Shown here piece by piece: positions 1 to 8,313 of a stretch of DNA of 46,495 nt. The notes beneath the pieces were generated by a model, which saw only the letters and a list, made by a program, of their open reading frames with translations, ran no database searches and was not told the origin of the DNA. The stretch is taken from NCBI GenBank assembly GCA_903923925.1, contig CAIXZF010000018.1, positions 1 through 46,495 on the forward strand, read 5' to 3'. Both the position numbers and the translations under genes were made by a program. Source of the stretch: an uncultured Bacteroidales bacterium. Lineage in GTDB: Bacteria > Bacteroidota > Bacteroidia > Bacteroidales > CAIXZF01. Position 1 is the first letter of the stretch. Each line of letters opens with the position of its first letter.

Positions 1-665
1 CACTCTACCAAAGCCTGAAAACGCTGCTCACTTTGCTTAAGTTTTTCCTGCTGCAACCGATAATCGGTTAAATCAGTTATTGTTACAAGGCATTGCTCGC
101 CATTATTCTGAATGATGCCGGTAAGGTGAACATATTCGTATGATCTGTCAAATACTGATAGAATTACTTCACATGTTGAAGATTCTGCCTGGCAGTTAAA
201 CACGTTTTCCAAAAATCGATTAAAATCTGGCTTGGTATCATCGGAAACAAAGAAACCAAACCTTGCACCTTTTAACCGAAATTTTTCTTTACCAAGTATT
301 TTTACCCCTTTCAGGTTTATGTCAATAATTTCACCAAAAGCAGAAAGTATAACATACCCAATTGGTGCAAAATTAAAAAGTTCGGAATATTTCTCTACTA
401 CAATCATCGCATTGGATGTTGATTTATGTAGTTCCTCATTCTGGGTTTTGACCTCTATCTGCTGGGCTTTAATTTCTTCAACAAATCTCAGCACTTTATT
501 ATTTGCACTGATCAGCTCATCGACCCGCTTTGCCTTCTCCTCATTTTGAACAGACAGTTCCAGAATAAGCTCAAGTATTTCGGTATCTGAATTTTCTATC
601 AGTAATTCTTTGGCTTTCTGGTAAATGATTTCAGGCAAATACCTCTTATCAGTGATTTTTTCCAT
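1..665 (-). CDS. PAS-domain sensor protein, probably a histidine kinase (partial)
   Basis: The reading frame is open from an ATG at 665 to the window edge (221 codons), so the C-terminal part is outside. The first ~75 residues are polar and look helical, with heptad-like stretches (KAKRVDELISANNKVLRF), suggesting a coiled coil. A PAS-like domain follows from about residue 78 (ELFNFAPIGYVILSAFGEI) to about 190, and it ends with TDLTDYRLQQEKLKQSEQRF, the linker that commonly leads into a second PAS or a kinase core in Bacteroidota sensors. No membrane segment is visible in the part seen, so it is probably cytoplasmic. Kinase activity is inferred, because the HisKA and ATPase domains are not in view. 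It could also be a PAS-GGDEF or PAS-only protein. Confidence 0.75.
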   Translation of the reverse strand, partial: MEKITDKRYLPEIIYQKAKELLIENSDTEILELILELSVQNEEKAKRVDELISANNKVLRFVEEIKAQQIEVKTQNEELHKSTSNAMIVVEKYSELFNFAPIGYVILSAFGEIIDINLKGVKILGKEKFRLKGARFGFFVSDDTKPDFNRFLENVFNCQAESSTCEVILSVFDRSYEYVHLTGIIQNNGEQCLVTITDLTDYRLQQEKLKQSEQRFQALVE

Positions 666-895
666 ACACTAAGAATAGCAATAATAAAAACTGGGACTTG
701 CCAAGGGTCATGATTCAGCCCAAAATTCACCTCGCTAATTGCTGAGGCAGGATGGAGAAGGCTATTATATTCTAAATTGGGATGCTCAGTTTTTGAGTAT
801 GAAGAGGCTGCAATTCAAAAAGGAATATCGTATAAAATTAAACAAAAAACAGTTCTGTTAGAAAATACAAACATTTATTCATGACACTCCGGAAT

Positions 896-937
896 TAAGC
901 CTGTCGGGGCTTCAAGCCCCCGACAGGCTTAGCGACG
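896..937. repeat. Palindromic repeat, copy 1
   Basis: This is an inverted repeat with a left arm TAAGCCTGTCGGGG and a right arm beginning CCCCCGACAGGCTTA, around a CTTCAAG centre. The sequence continues as GCGACG on the right. The same core is present again at 13823-13868. This copy lies just past the stop codon of the minus-strand O-antigen ligase gene (ends at 951), where it could fold as a very stable hairpin in the 3' end of the transcript. It has no T-tract, so it is not a textbook terminator. It may be a REP-like mobile palindrome. Confidence 0.85.
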
Positions 938-950
938 GTCCTTTAATATT

Positions 951-2222
951 CTAAAACAGAGCCTTTGATTTCATCACCCTCATCCAGAAGAACAGCAGCG
1001 CATTAAAAAAGCTGTAAAAAACGATTCCGGCCTGTCGCTCAAACATCGATTCAACAAGCAAGTTGAAGGCCACAATTAGAATAAAAAGGAAAACCAGGAT
1101 ATTCTTCTGTCGTAATGCCTCATATAATGGAAGAAACAAACAGCCAAGAACAACTAACAAACCCAGTATCCCCAGAGCAATCGTAGTTTGTAAATACTGA
1201 TTATGCGCATTCAGGCGTAAGAGGTAAGCATTCGTAATTCCCTTCTCCTGATACTTCTGTAACAATACATCTTTTACATCACCTGTACCTACGCCCAATA
1301 TTGGATTTTTACGAACCAGTTCGAGTGAAGCTCCCCAGATCAGGAGTCGCTCCCCTGTGCCTTCCGAAGTATTTGAATCGTACTGACTGGCACCGGTTAC
1401 AACATCCGTTGTTTTGTTAATTCGTGTAAACGTATTCGGAAAAACATAATAAGCGCCAATAAATGAAAAAGGCACAATAAACAAAAACAGCAATCCAATA
1501 ACATAATCCTTCCTGTAAATAATAATGGATGCAATACTAAATACAAGCACCATTAGCAGGCTGATAATGCCAGCTTTTGAAGCTAACATTATAATGATTG
1601 CAAAGAAATACACAATCAACATTATCAATAGTTTACGTAGCCTTTTGCTGAGGTCTTTCCCTTTACTTAATAAGATAAAGATAATACCTGCCACAGCAAA
1701 ATCAAGGTTCATTGCCAGATAACTTGGATGCTGAAATGCCGACAAATACTTATAATAGAAGACCTCTGTAGAATTTGTACGTGTAAAATTCATGAAAGCC
1801 CATACCAGAACAACGAGTGTAACTCCAACAGAACCGATAAGATAGGAATAAAATATCCGATATAGTCCTTTCTCGTCGATAACATCATCCTCCATTGTAG
1901 CAAATAGCAGCGGAAAAATCAGAAGCGATAACTTCATACCAAGATCCATTAATGCGTATGAAAAATTACTGGTATAAAGCAGGCCAATACAGTAGGCAAA
2001 ATATATTGAAGAAAATGCAAGCAGATACCTTCTCGACGTATTTTTGCGGATCAGATTATATCTTTTTCTCCAGCCTCCACCGATTAACCAATTTAATAAA
2101 ATCAGGGAGATGATATACACGACCAGCTTGTCGTACAAAGGAATTGCAAATGCAAGTACTACCAGAAAACCGGCAGTAATGGCTGATTGATTACGTTTAT
2201 AATATGATTGAATATCAAACAA
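951..2222 (-). CDS. O-antigen ligase / Wzy-type polymerase family membrane protein
   Basis: A 423-residue protein with about ten to twelve hydrophobic segments, such as LLIMLIVYFFAIIIMLASKAG. A long periplasmic loop at roughly residues 260-345 precedes AHNQYLQTTIALGILGLL, which matches the conserved His-containing motif of the O-antigen ligase/Wzy_C family. These inner-membrane proteins join undecaprenyl-linked glycan to lipid A core or polymerise repeat units, and the sequence does not tell which. It is the last gene of the minus-strand polysaccharide run, 34 bases behind a glycosyltransferase. The start is a TTG at 2222 directly after an in-frame stop. No ATG exists before the middle of the membrane domain, so the TTG is likely used. 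Confidence 0.85.
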   Translation of the reverse strand: MFDIQSYYKRNQSAITAGFLVVLAFAIPLYDKLVVYIISLILLNWLIGGGWRKRYNLIRKNTSRRYLLAFSSIYFAYCIGLLYTSNFSYALMDLGMKLSLLIFPLLFATMEDDVIDEKGLYRIFYSYLIGSVGVTLVVLVWAFMNFTRTNSTEVFYYKYLSAFQHPSYLAMNLDFAVAGIIFILLSKGKDLSKRLRKLLIMLIVYFFAIIIMLASKAGIISLLMVLVFSIASIIIYRKDYVIGLLFLFIVPFSFIGAYYVFPNTFTRINKTTDVVTGASQYDSNTSEGTGERLLIWGASLELVRKNPILGVGTGDVKDVLLQKYQEKGITNAYLLRLNAHNQYLQTTIALGILGLLVVLGCLFLPLYEALRQKNILVFLFILIVAFNLLVESMFERQAGIVFYSFFNALLFFWMRVMKSKALF

Positions 2223-2256
2223 CTAAAATGAATTAAAGCGTGAATTTATGAAAGTT

Positions 2257-3294
2257 TTATAAATTTATTGATAGTCGTCTTACCTTAGGTATTTTAAACC
2301 GCAACCAGTATCTCAATATCCCCGTTAAGTAACCCCAGCCTGAGCTTCCATGCACAATAAAATAAACATACGGCATAATGCCAAGCAGTCCGAATTTGCG
2401 ATAATGCTTATAGGATGCAATAGAGCGCAAAAAACCATAAATGAAATAAACCAGGAATATTCCAAAAAACATTAAAAGGTATAGCTGATAAAAAAGGCCT
2501 GCTGTCCATAAAATCAGTAATAAAAAAACAAATACAGGAGCAAATATATTCCGGACACTAGTTGCCTTTGAATTAATGCGAAGCAGAAGTGGTTTGTAGT
2601 AGCTATTCCGTAGCTCCATTGCAGCTAGTTTCGACACTGTTTCAGGAACATAGCGGATAATTTTTATCTCAGGGCAGATTACTACTCTCAAATTTTTCGC
2701 TGACATACGTTCAAAATAGTCCTCGTAATAAGCTTCAGGGAGTTCTTCTGAGAAGTGTCCGGCCACATCAAAGCAACTTCTGCGGTAACATCCAAAAGGA
2801 TGCGTGAAGTCCTCTTTAAACGATTTTAACGATCTCAGGTATGAATCCCAATTACCATAGGCTGATGAAAGACATTCCTTAATTGCCAGCTGAACAATTC
2901 CTTGTGTGCTTGCAGTAAGCATAGAATTCCCATAAACGCAATCGATCTCCTTATCTCTGAATTTCTGTACAATCTCACTCACCAAATCCTTGTAACATCT
3001 GACATTATTATCAAGAATAATGATGACATCTCCCTGCGACTGCTGAATTCCAAGATTTATGCCCTGGGGAACACTTTTGCCAGGACTTCTTACAAATTCA
3101 ACACCTTGGTATTCTGTTGCATAGTATTGAATATTTGTATTATTTACATCTTTTCCTTCCTCACCAATAAGGATAATTTCAAGTAATTCGGAGGGATAAT
3201 CCTGACGCAGCAAGTCGTCGACCAGATTGTTTAAATGATTACTGTCGTATTCACAGGAAACTAAAACCGATACCCTTATTTTACCTGGTTTCAT
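2257..3294 (-). CDS. Family 2 glycosyltransferase with C-terminal membrane helices
   Basis: A 345-residue protein with a GT-A fold signature: an N-terminal strand IRVSVLVSCEYDSNHL, then PGKSVPQGINLGIQQSQGD at about residues 72-90, VIIILDNNV in place of the DXD motif, and AYYEDYFERMSAK as the acidic acceptor motif around residues 188-200. The C-terminal 90 residues hold two or three membrane helices (FVFLLLILWTAGLFYQLYLL). The arrangement resembles ExoA-like family 2 enzymes that add sugars to a lipid-linked intermediate on the cytoplasmic face. The metal motif reads D-N-N rather than D-x-D, so activity is probable but not certain. The start overlaps the stop of the preceding gene (ATGA), which implies translational coupling. 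Donor and acceptor cannot be told from sequence. Confidence 0.85.
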   Translation of the reverse strand: MKPGKIRVSVLVSCEYDSNHLNNLVDDLLRQDYPSELLEIILIGEEGKDVNNTNIQYYATEYQGVEFVRSPGKSVPQGINLGIQQSQGDVIIILDNNVRCYKDLVSEIVQKFRDKEIDCVYGNSMLTASTQGIVQLAIKECLSSAYGNWDSYLRSLKSFKEDFTHPFGCYRRSCFDVAGHFSEELPEAYYEDYFERMSAKNLRVVICPEIKIIRYVPETVSKLAAMELRNSYYKPLLLRINSKATSVRNIFAPVFVFLLLILWTAGLFYQLYLLMFFGIFLVYFIYGFLRSIASYKHYRKFGLLGIMPYVYFIVHGSSGWGYLTGILRYWLRFKIPKVRRLSINL

Positions 3295-4538
3295 TCCCCT
3301 TGAGGTTTATTTACAACTTTAAACTGGTATTCGAGTTTCGCCAGTAATTCTTTGGCAATTTCTTCTCTTGAGAAATTTGCAACAACATACTGATATGCAT
3401 TTTCAGCAAATTGTGCATATTCAATTGGATTTTCCCGGAGATCTGTAATTTTCTCAGCAAGGTCAACGGCATTTTCAGGTTCGAAATACAAACCACAGCG
3501 GCCTTTATCAATAAAGAGTTCCCTTGCTTCACCATCAACACCTAACAGCAATGGTTTTCTCATGATCAGGCTTTCAAAGATCTTAGACGGAATAGCACCT
3601 TTAAACAAATCAATTTTTCGAAGAGGAATCACTGAAGCATCAGCGCAAGCAAGCACTTCCGACATTCTGGAGCGACTAATCACATCACAAAAAATCACGT
3701 TTTTAAGGCCCATACTCTCCTTCAAAGCCATAATTCTTTGCTTCTCAGGGCCATCACCAACAAGGAAGAATTTCACCTTAGTCGCGGCGAGAATCCTGGC
3801 AGACTCAAGTAATACTTCGAGTCCCTGGGCATGCCCCAGAATACCAGCATAAAGAAGTACAAAATCATCAGCGGAAAAGCCAAATTCACTGCGTGCAGCA
3901 ACCCGGCTTGCATCGGTACGAAAGCTATCCAGATCAATCCCATTTCTCCACCAATATGTTGGCACTTCAGGAAAACGTGCATTGATATTCTTGCAAATTC
4001 CCATTGTTTGTCCGCTTACCAGCATAGAACTCCTGTACATGAACCTCTCCAGACGTTCGGATATTCCGATTAGTGTTTTGTTGCTCACCAAACCTAGTTT
4101 AACAGCACTCTCTGGCCAGATATCAGAGACATTGAAAACAAGTTTTGCTGATTTAGCTTTGGCGAGAATCCATGCGCTTATCCCTAAAAATAAGGGAGGT
4201 GATTCGCAAATCAGAATATCAGCTTTCGGCAAAACAAAAATTCCGGTAATAATTGAGGTGATAAGGAAGGAAAAATAGGAAAATATTCTGCTGCCGAACG
4301 ATCTGCGGCGGTTAGCATAAATCCAGCTGCGTTTTACCTCAATTCCGTTAATCGTTTCCCTGCTGTATACTTTACCTCTGTACTTTTCATGCACCGACAT
4401 CTGCGGATAGTTCGGCATTGCCGTAAGAACGGTGACTGTATTTCCCAGTTTATTCAGCCGCTCTGCCATATCAGAGATACGGAACTGCGGAGCTCCCACT
4501 TCAGGTGGATAATATTGGGTTAATATCAGTATCTTCAT
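3291..4538 (-). CDS. Family 4 glycosyltransferase, WbuB-like
   Basis: A 415-residue GT-B fold enzyme. The N-terminus ILTQYYPPEVGAPQFRISDM with AMPNYPQ matches the WbuB/fucosaminyl-transferase-like group of GT4. The C-terminal Rossmann domain has LLYAGILGHAQGLEVLLES at about residue 230 and GAIPSKIFESLIMRKPLLLG at about residues 315-335, which contains the nucleotide-sugar-binding Glu residues. WbuB-type enzymes transfer an N-acetyl amino sugar during O-antigen or capsule assembly, and that substrate is only inferred here. It starts 5 bases after the flippase gene and ends overlapping the next glycosyltransferase by 4 bases, so these are one transcription unit. Confidence 0.9.
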   Translation of the reverse strand: MKILILTQYYPPEVGAPQFRISDMAERLNKLGNTVTVLTAMPNYPQMSVHEKYRGKVYSRETINGIEVKRSWIYANRRRSFGSRIFSYFSFLITSIITGIFVLPKADILICESPPLFLGISAWILAKAKSAKLVFNVSDIWPESAVKLGLVSNKTLIGISERLERFMYRSSMLVSGQTMGICKNINARFPEVPTYWWRNGIDLDSFRTDASRVAARSEFGFSADDFVLLYAGILGHAQGLEVLLESARILAATKVKFFLVGDGPEKQRIMALKESMGLKNVIFCDVISRSRMSEVLACADASVIPLRKIDLFKGAIPSKIFESLIMRKPLLLGVDGEARELFIDKGRCGLYFEPENAVDLAEKITDLRENPIEYAQFAENAYQYVVANFSREEIAKELLAKLEYQFKVVNKPQGE

Positions 4539-4543
4539 AATTA

Positions 4544-5845
4544 TCAGGCCTTCGGAATACCATCAGAGTTATTCCGAATTACAATTCCTTCTTCGTATTT
4601 TTTAATAATTCTAATTACCAGAACAATGCACAAGATAAAACACATAATTTCAACGATTACATAAAATGCAAGAAACTTTTCGATGCTGATTTTCGGCAAT
4701 AAAAGCATCGAAAGTATTGCTATAAAATAAAATCCCTGCCAGAAACCACCGGTTTTTACTTTTTCGAACACATAAAATACCGGAATCGATGAAGATGCCA
4801 GTAACTTTATCGGTAAGGCAAAAACAAGTATTCTCGCATAAAGTCCAGATTCATAACCATTTTTACCAAAAACCAATCGAAATACTTCGCCTCCGAAAGG
4901 AATAATGACGATCATCGCTACAACTGCAATAATAAGCAAAACTCCATAAGTACGAAGCAACTCCCGCATAATTGGTTCGCCTTTTAGTTTACGGGCATTA
5001 AATCGCTCTGTAAAAACCTGGGCAATTGAGGCCGAAATGAGCGCCACCGGCACCAACAAAACCTGTCTGCTCAGGTCAAAATAACCAGTAATTGTTTCGC
5101 TGTAAATCCGGTTAATAATAAAAACCGGCAACAATGCACTAAAGGTATTTAACATTGATGGAAAGGCTCCATATCTTGCAAAATCAGCATATTCTTTCAT
5201 TACGGATTTCATGCCCGACTTGCTTATCATACTGTATTTAAATCCTTTGCGATACATTTGATATGCACCACTGAGGAAATTCAGAAGGTGACCGGCCAAG
5301 GTTCCAATCATCATTCCTACAGGCATTTTTGTTATTCCCATAAAAAACTGAACACCCCCTTCAGCGCCTCTTCTCCACATTTTATTCCACGAAATAGCGC
5401 TGAATGCCTTCCGCCTGATTAGCCAGTAATTTATAGCCTGATAAAAACTGAACACCATCGAAATCAAGGGTATAAGATAAAACCACCATGCGTATTCTGG
5501 TGGAAAATTCAACAGTTTAATCAGAAATGGCTGAATGATAATAATAACAAACAGGAAGAAAACATTAATAAGGATGCTGATTATGAAGGATAATCCCAGG
5601 AGATTTGCAGCTGGCTCCTCTTTTTCGGGTAAAACGATGGCATTTTCATAGCGCAAGGTGCCAAATGCGACAATAATTTCGATAATGCTAACACAAACTG
5701 CCAGTGCCCCGAAAACCGCAGGAGCATATAATCTCCTCAATACCAATTGCATAAGTATAGCAATCATTTGAGCCAGCGTACTGGCTGAGATCAAAGCCAG
5801 AATGCTTCCGATGTATCCGCTACTTATTTTTCGTAGAACACTCAA
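4544..5845 (-). CDS. Wzx-type polysaccharide flippase (MOP superfamily)
   Basis: A 433-residue integral membrane protein with about twelve hydrophobic segments spread along its length, such as VFALPIKLLASSSIPVFYVF. The N-terminal SGYIGSILALISASTLAQMIAI followed by LRRLYAPAVFGALAV is typical of polysaccharide-biosynthesis flippases. It would turn undecaprenyl-diphosphate oligosaccharides across the inner membrane. The start is TTG at 5845 (LSVLRKI), supported by a clear GGAGG on the minus strand at 5852-5856, six bases upstream. Such a Shine-Dalgarno site is uncommon among the neighbours. It sits 68 bases after the SGNH-like gene and 5 bases before the WbuB-like transferase. Confidence 0.9.
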   Translation of the reverse strand: MSVLRKISSGYIGSILALISASTLAQMIAILMQLVLRRLYAPAVFGALAVCVSIIEIIVAFGTLRYENAIVLPEKEEPAANLLGLSFIISILINVFFLFVIIIIQPFLIKLLNFPPEYAWWFYLIPLISMVFSFYQAINYWLIRRKAFSAISWNKMWRRGAEGGVQFFMGITKMPVGMMIGTLAGHLLNFLSGAYQMYRKGFKYSMISKSGMKSVMKEYADFARYGAFPSMLNTFSALLPVFIINRIYSETITGYFDLSRQVLLVPVALISASIAQVFTERFNARKLKGEPIMRELLRTYGVLLIIAVVAMIVIIPFGGEVFRLVFGKNGYESGLYARILVFALPIKLLASSSIPVFYVFEKVKTGGFWQGFYFIAILSMLLLPKISIEKFLAFYVIVEIMCFILCIVLVIRIIKKYEEGIVIRNNSDGIPKA

Positions 5846-5913
5846 AGATTGCCTCCGTGATTTTTTTGTTTAATTGGCTGCAAAGTACGCAAATCTGGAA
5901 TAGTTCACAGCAT

Positions 5914-6825
5914 TCAGGGCAATTGGCGAACAATTGGCTTAAGATATGAAGACGTAAAAAATGCTACTCCCCTTACATTCATATGATCGTGATTATAGAA
6001 CAATTGCGGTTTGCGGATTACCATTGAATAATCATAAAACGGAACTCCGAATTTCTCTTTAAAAAACTTTAATCTGCCAAGAAGTTGAGGCTGCCCTGGC
6101 GTCCATCCCAGTAAAGTAGGCGGAATAATAAAAATCAGCCTGCAAGTGTGCCTTTGTGCAAATTTAATGGTCTTTTCAAGTTCATCAAGATAATTATTGA
6201 ATACAGCAGGCTTAAATCCATCCGGATAGATTGCAGCAGTACGTTTCTCAACAGATTCCTGCACAATATGCTTCAAGCAATAGGTTGCATCCTCTGTAAT
6301 CATTCCATGGTCTTTCTGCCAGGATTTCAGAAATTTCGATTTCACATAATTATAGATAACATCTGTCTCAATTCCATTTTTAAAGAGCAAGGGAAGAAAT
6401 TCAAATTTAAAAGGTTCATCTGTGAGAAAATACAACCTCTCGTTCCATTTTACAGTTGACAAAGCAAAAGGATCAATGAAGTATACTATTGTTCTCGTTT
6501 TATTTCCTTTGAGATAGAAATACTCAAGGTAGGTTTGTTCAGGAACAACACCTGCTCCCGAGCGGGAAATATTTGCCATCTTCAGGCCGAGGATTCGCTC
6601 AACCTTAAGGTGATTGCCGCTTCTGCTGAAGATTCTCCCATGCGATGACCCCATGAGGAGAAGGTCATATTCTGTATCTGAAGGTGTGGATCCCAGAACA
6701 GACTCGGTTTGCGTGTAATGAAAGAAGATATGATCATCCTTACTGTATGCCTGGAAAAGAAAATACGAGGCAATCAACAGGTTGATTACAAGAAGTATAC
6801 CGCCGCGTATAAAAAATTTCTTCAT
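5914..6825 (-). CDS. SGNH-hydrolase-like membrane-anchored protein, partner of the MBOAT acyltransferase
   Basis: I take the start at 6825 (MKKFFIRGG), giving 303 residues. The ATG shares its A with the stop of the MBOAT gene (TGATG), and the frame upstream of it is only the overlap with that gene. A single N-terminal helix (GILLVINLLIASYFLFQAY) would anchor it with the rest in the periplasm. LLLMGSSHGRIF at about residue 55 matches block I of SGNH/GDSL hydrolases with the Ser nucleophile, and NHDHMNVRG near residue 280 fits the block V Asp-x-x-His. By analogy with AlgI-AlgJ/AlgX and similar pairs, it would receive an acyl group from the MBOAT protein and place it on exported glycan. The function is inferred from motifs and coupling. 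Confidence 0.75.
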   Translation of the reverse strand: MKKFFIRGGILLVINLLIASYFLFQAYSKDDHIFFHYTQTESVLGSTPSDTEYDLLLMGSSHGRIFSRSGNHLKVERILGLKMANISRSGAGVVPEQTYLEYFYLKGNKTRTIVYFIDPFALSTVKWNERLYFLTDEPFKFEFLPLLFKNGIETDVIYNYVKSKFLKSWQKDHGMITEDATYCLKHIVQESVEKRTAAIYPDGFKPAVFNNYLDELEKTIKFAQRHTCRLIFIIPPTLLGWTPGQPQLLGRLKFFKEKFGVPFYDYSMVIRKPQLFYNHDHMNVRGVAFFTSSYLKPIVRQLP

Positions 6826-8300
6826 CAGAACTGAAAATAAATAAATTGCTGAATCCCAAAATTTCCGTAAATCATTATGAACCAAAAGAATATAACGTAA
6901 ACCGGCCACCTGATCCAGATTCTTGCCCGGCCAATAAATTCAGCAATATCCTGCTTCTTCTGAAAATATTCAATTAAACCCATAATTAGTACCATGCCTA
7001 ATGTTATTCTGAATTCTGTCATTTTTGGAATAAAATCCAGGTTCCACCACAAACTGTGAGTTGTAAAAATGTTATGGATAAAACCAATAGCTTCGCTCAT
7101 ACTTTGCGACCTGAAAAAGATCCAGGCGAAACTTGCAAGCAAAAACACCAGAATGGATTGAATAATCCTGTAAGCAACAGCCCAAATTTTGAGGAACAGC
7201 GTGGCAGGCTTTTTTTTCTTCTTTTTCAAAAGAAAGCTAACTACCATAAAAACAGCATGTAAGCCACCCCAAACTACAAATGTCCAATTGGCACCATGCC
7301 ATAAACCGCAAAGCAGCATCGTAATGGCCGTTGCATAGATATAGACCCATTTATCTGTCCTCAAGCCCCAGTAATATTCCTTTTTCCATTTTCTGTTTAC
7401 AGCATACGCAACAGGAAGAAAAAGGTAATCGCGGAACCAGGTCGACAAACTAATATGCCATCTGTGCCAGAAATCCTGAAAATCTTTCGCAAAATAAGGT
7501 CTGTCGAAGTTCTGCATGAGTTTAAATCCCATTACCCTGGCAGAACCAATCGCAATATCAGAATACCCGCTGAAATCAGCATAAATCTGTACGGCAAATA
7601 GCATTGTTGCCAGAATTACAGAAAATCCGTGATAGTTTCCGGGATGATTATAGACTTCATTTACCAGCGAAGCGATTCGATCTGCAATTACCATTTTCTT
7701 GAACAAACCCCACAACATGAGTTTCAAACCATCTGTTACACGCTGATAATCAAACTCATGCTTTTCACGGAATTGATGTAACAGATTTTGTGGCCGTTCA
7801 ATCGGACCAGCAACCAATTGAGGATAGAACATCACATACAGTGCATAAATCCCGAAATGCCGTTCGGGTTGCTGTTTCCTTCTGTATACCTCGATGGTAT
7901 ACGACATGGCCTGAAATGTATGAAACGACAAGCCAATAGGCAGGAGAATCTCCAGGTATGAAACAGGATAATTCCAATGCAGCAAATGAGCTAGATCTTT
8001 AATATTACTATTTAAAAAATTGAAATACTTAAAGAATGCAAGTACTCCTATATTTGCTACCAGGCTGCATACCAGCCATATTTTTCTTTCTTTTCCCTCC
8101 GCTTTTGAAATTGCAATTCCGGCGAAATAATCAATAATGATAGTAAAAGCAAGTATAAGAATGTAAACCGGAACAAATGCCATGTAGAAATAGCAACTTG
8201 CGGCAAGCAGTAAAAACCACCTTAGCTTATGGGGCAACAGAAAATACAGGAATGTAACTGCCGGAAAAAAAAGTGCAAACTGTAGGGAGTTAAAAAGCAT
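6825..8300 (-). CDS. MBOAT family O-acyltransferase, AlgI-like
   Basis: A 491-residue polytopic membrane protein. The opening MLFNSLQFALFFPAVTFLYFLLP is characteristic of the AlgI/DltB-like branch. QDFWHRWHISLSTWFRDYLF at about residues 270-290 and LLCGLWHGANWTFVVWGG at about 332-350 are the two diagnostic MBOAT motifs, and the second contains the proposed catalytic His. These proteins carry acyl groups, usually acetyl, across the inner membrane for O-acylation of exported polysaccharide. The gene is translationally coupled to the SGNH-like gene downstream and lies 13 bases after the DUF4340 gene. Its place between gld genes and glycan genes supports a surface-glycan role. Confidence 0.93.
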   Translation of the reverse strand: MLFNSLQFALFFPAVTFLYFLLPHKLRWFLLLAASCYFYMAFVPVYILILAFTIIIDYFAGIAISKAEGKERKIWLVCSLVANIGVLAFFKYFNFLNSNIKDLAHLLHWNYPVSYLEILLPIGLSFHTFQAMSYTIEVYRRKQQPERHFGIYALYVMFYPQLVAGPIERPQNLLHQFREKHEFDYQRVTDGLKLMLWGLFKKMVIADRIASLVNEVYNHPGNYHGFSVILATMLFAVQIYADFSGYSDIAIGSARVMGFKLMQNFDRPYFAKDFQDFWHRWHISLSTWFRDYLFLPVAYAVNRKWKKEYYWGLRTDKWVYIYATAITMLLCGLWHGANWTFVVWGGLHAVFMVVSFLLKKKKKKPATLFLKIWAVAYRIIQSILVFLLASFAWIFFRSQSMSEAIGFIHNIFTTHSLWWNLDFIPKMTEFRITLGMVLIMGLIEYFQKKQDIAEFIGRARIWIRWPVYVIFFWFIMIYGNFGIQQFIYFQF

Positions 8301-8313
8301 AGACTATGCGGTT

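Noticed and set aside
232..549. A 105-codon plus-strand frame in the first 600 bases
   Set aside because: It is antisense to the PAS sensor gene, which reads continuously from 665 to the window edge with recognisable PAS text.
714..881. A 56-codon open frame on the plus strand, with text such as FEYEEAAIQKGISYKIKQKT
   Set aside because: It looks somewhat protein-like and may be the tail of a decayed gene, but it has no start codon, no recognised family and a length that chance allows in AT-rich DNA.
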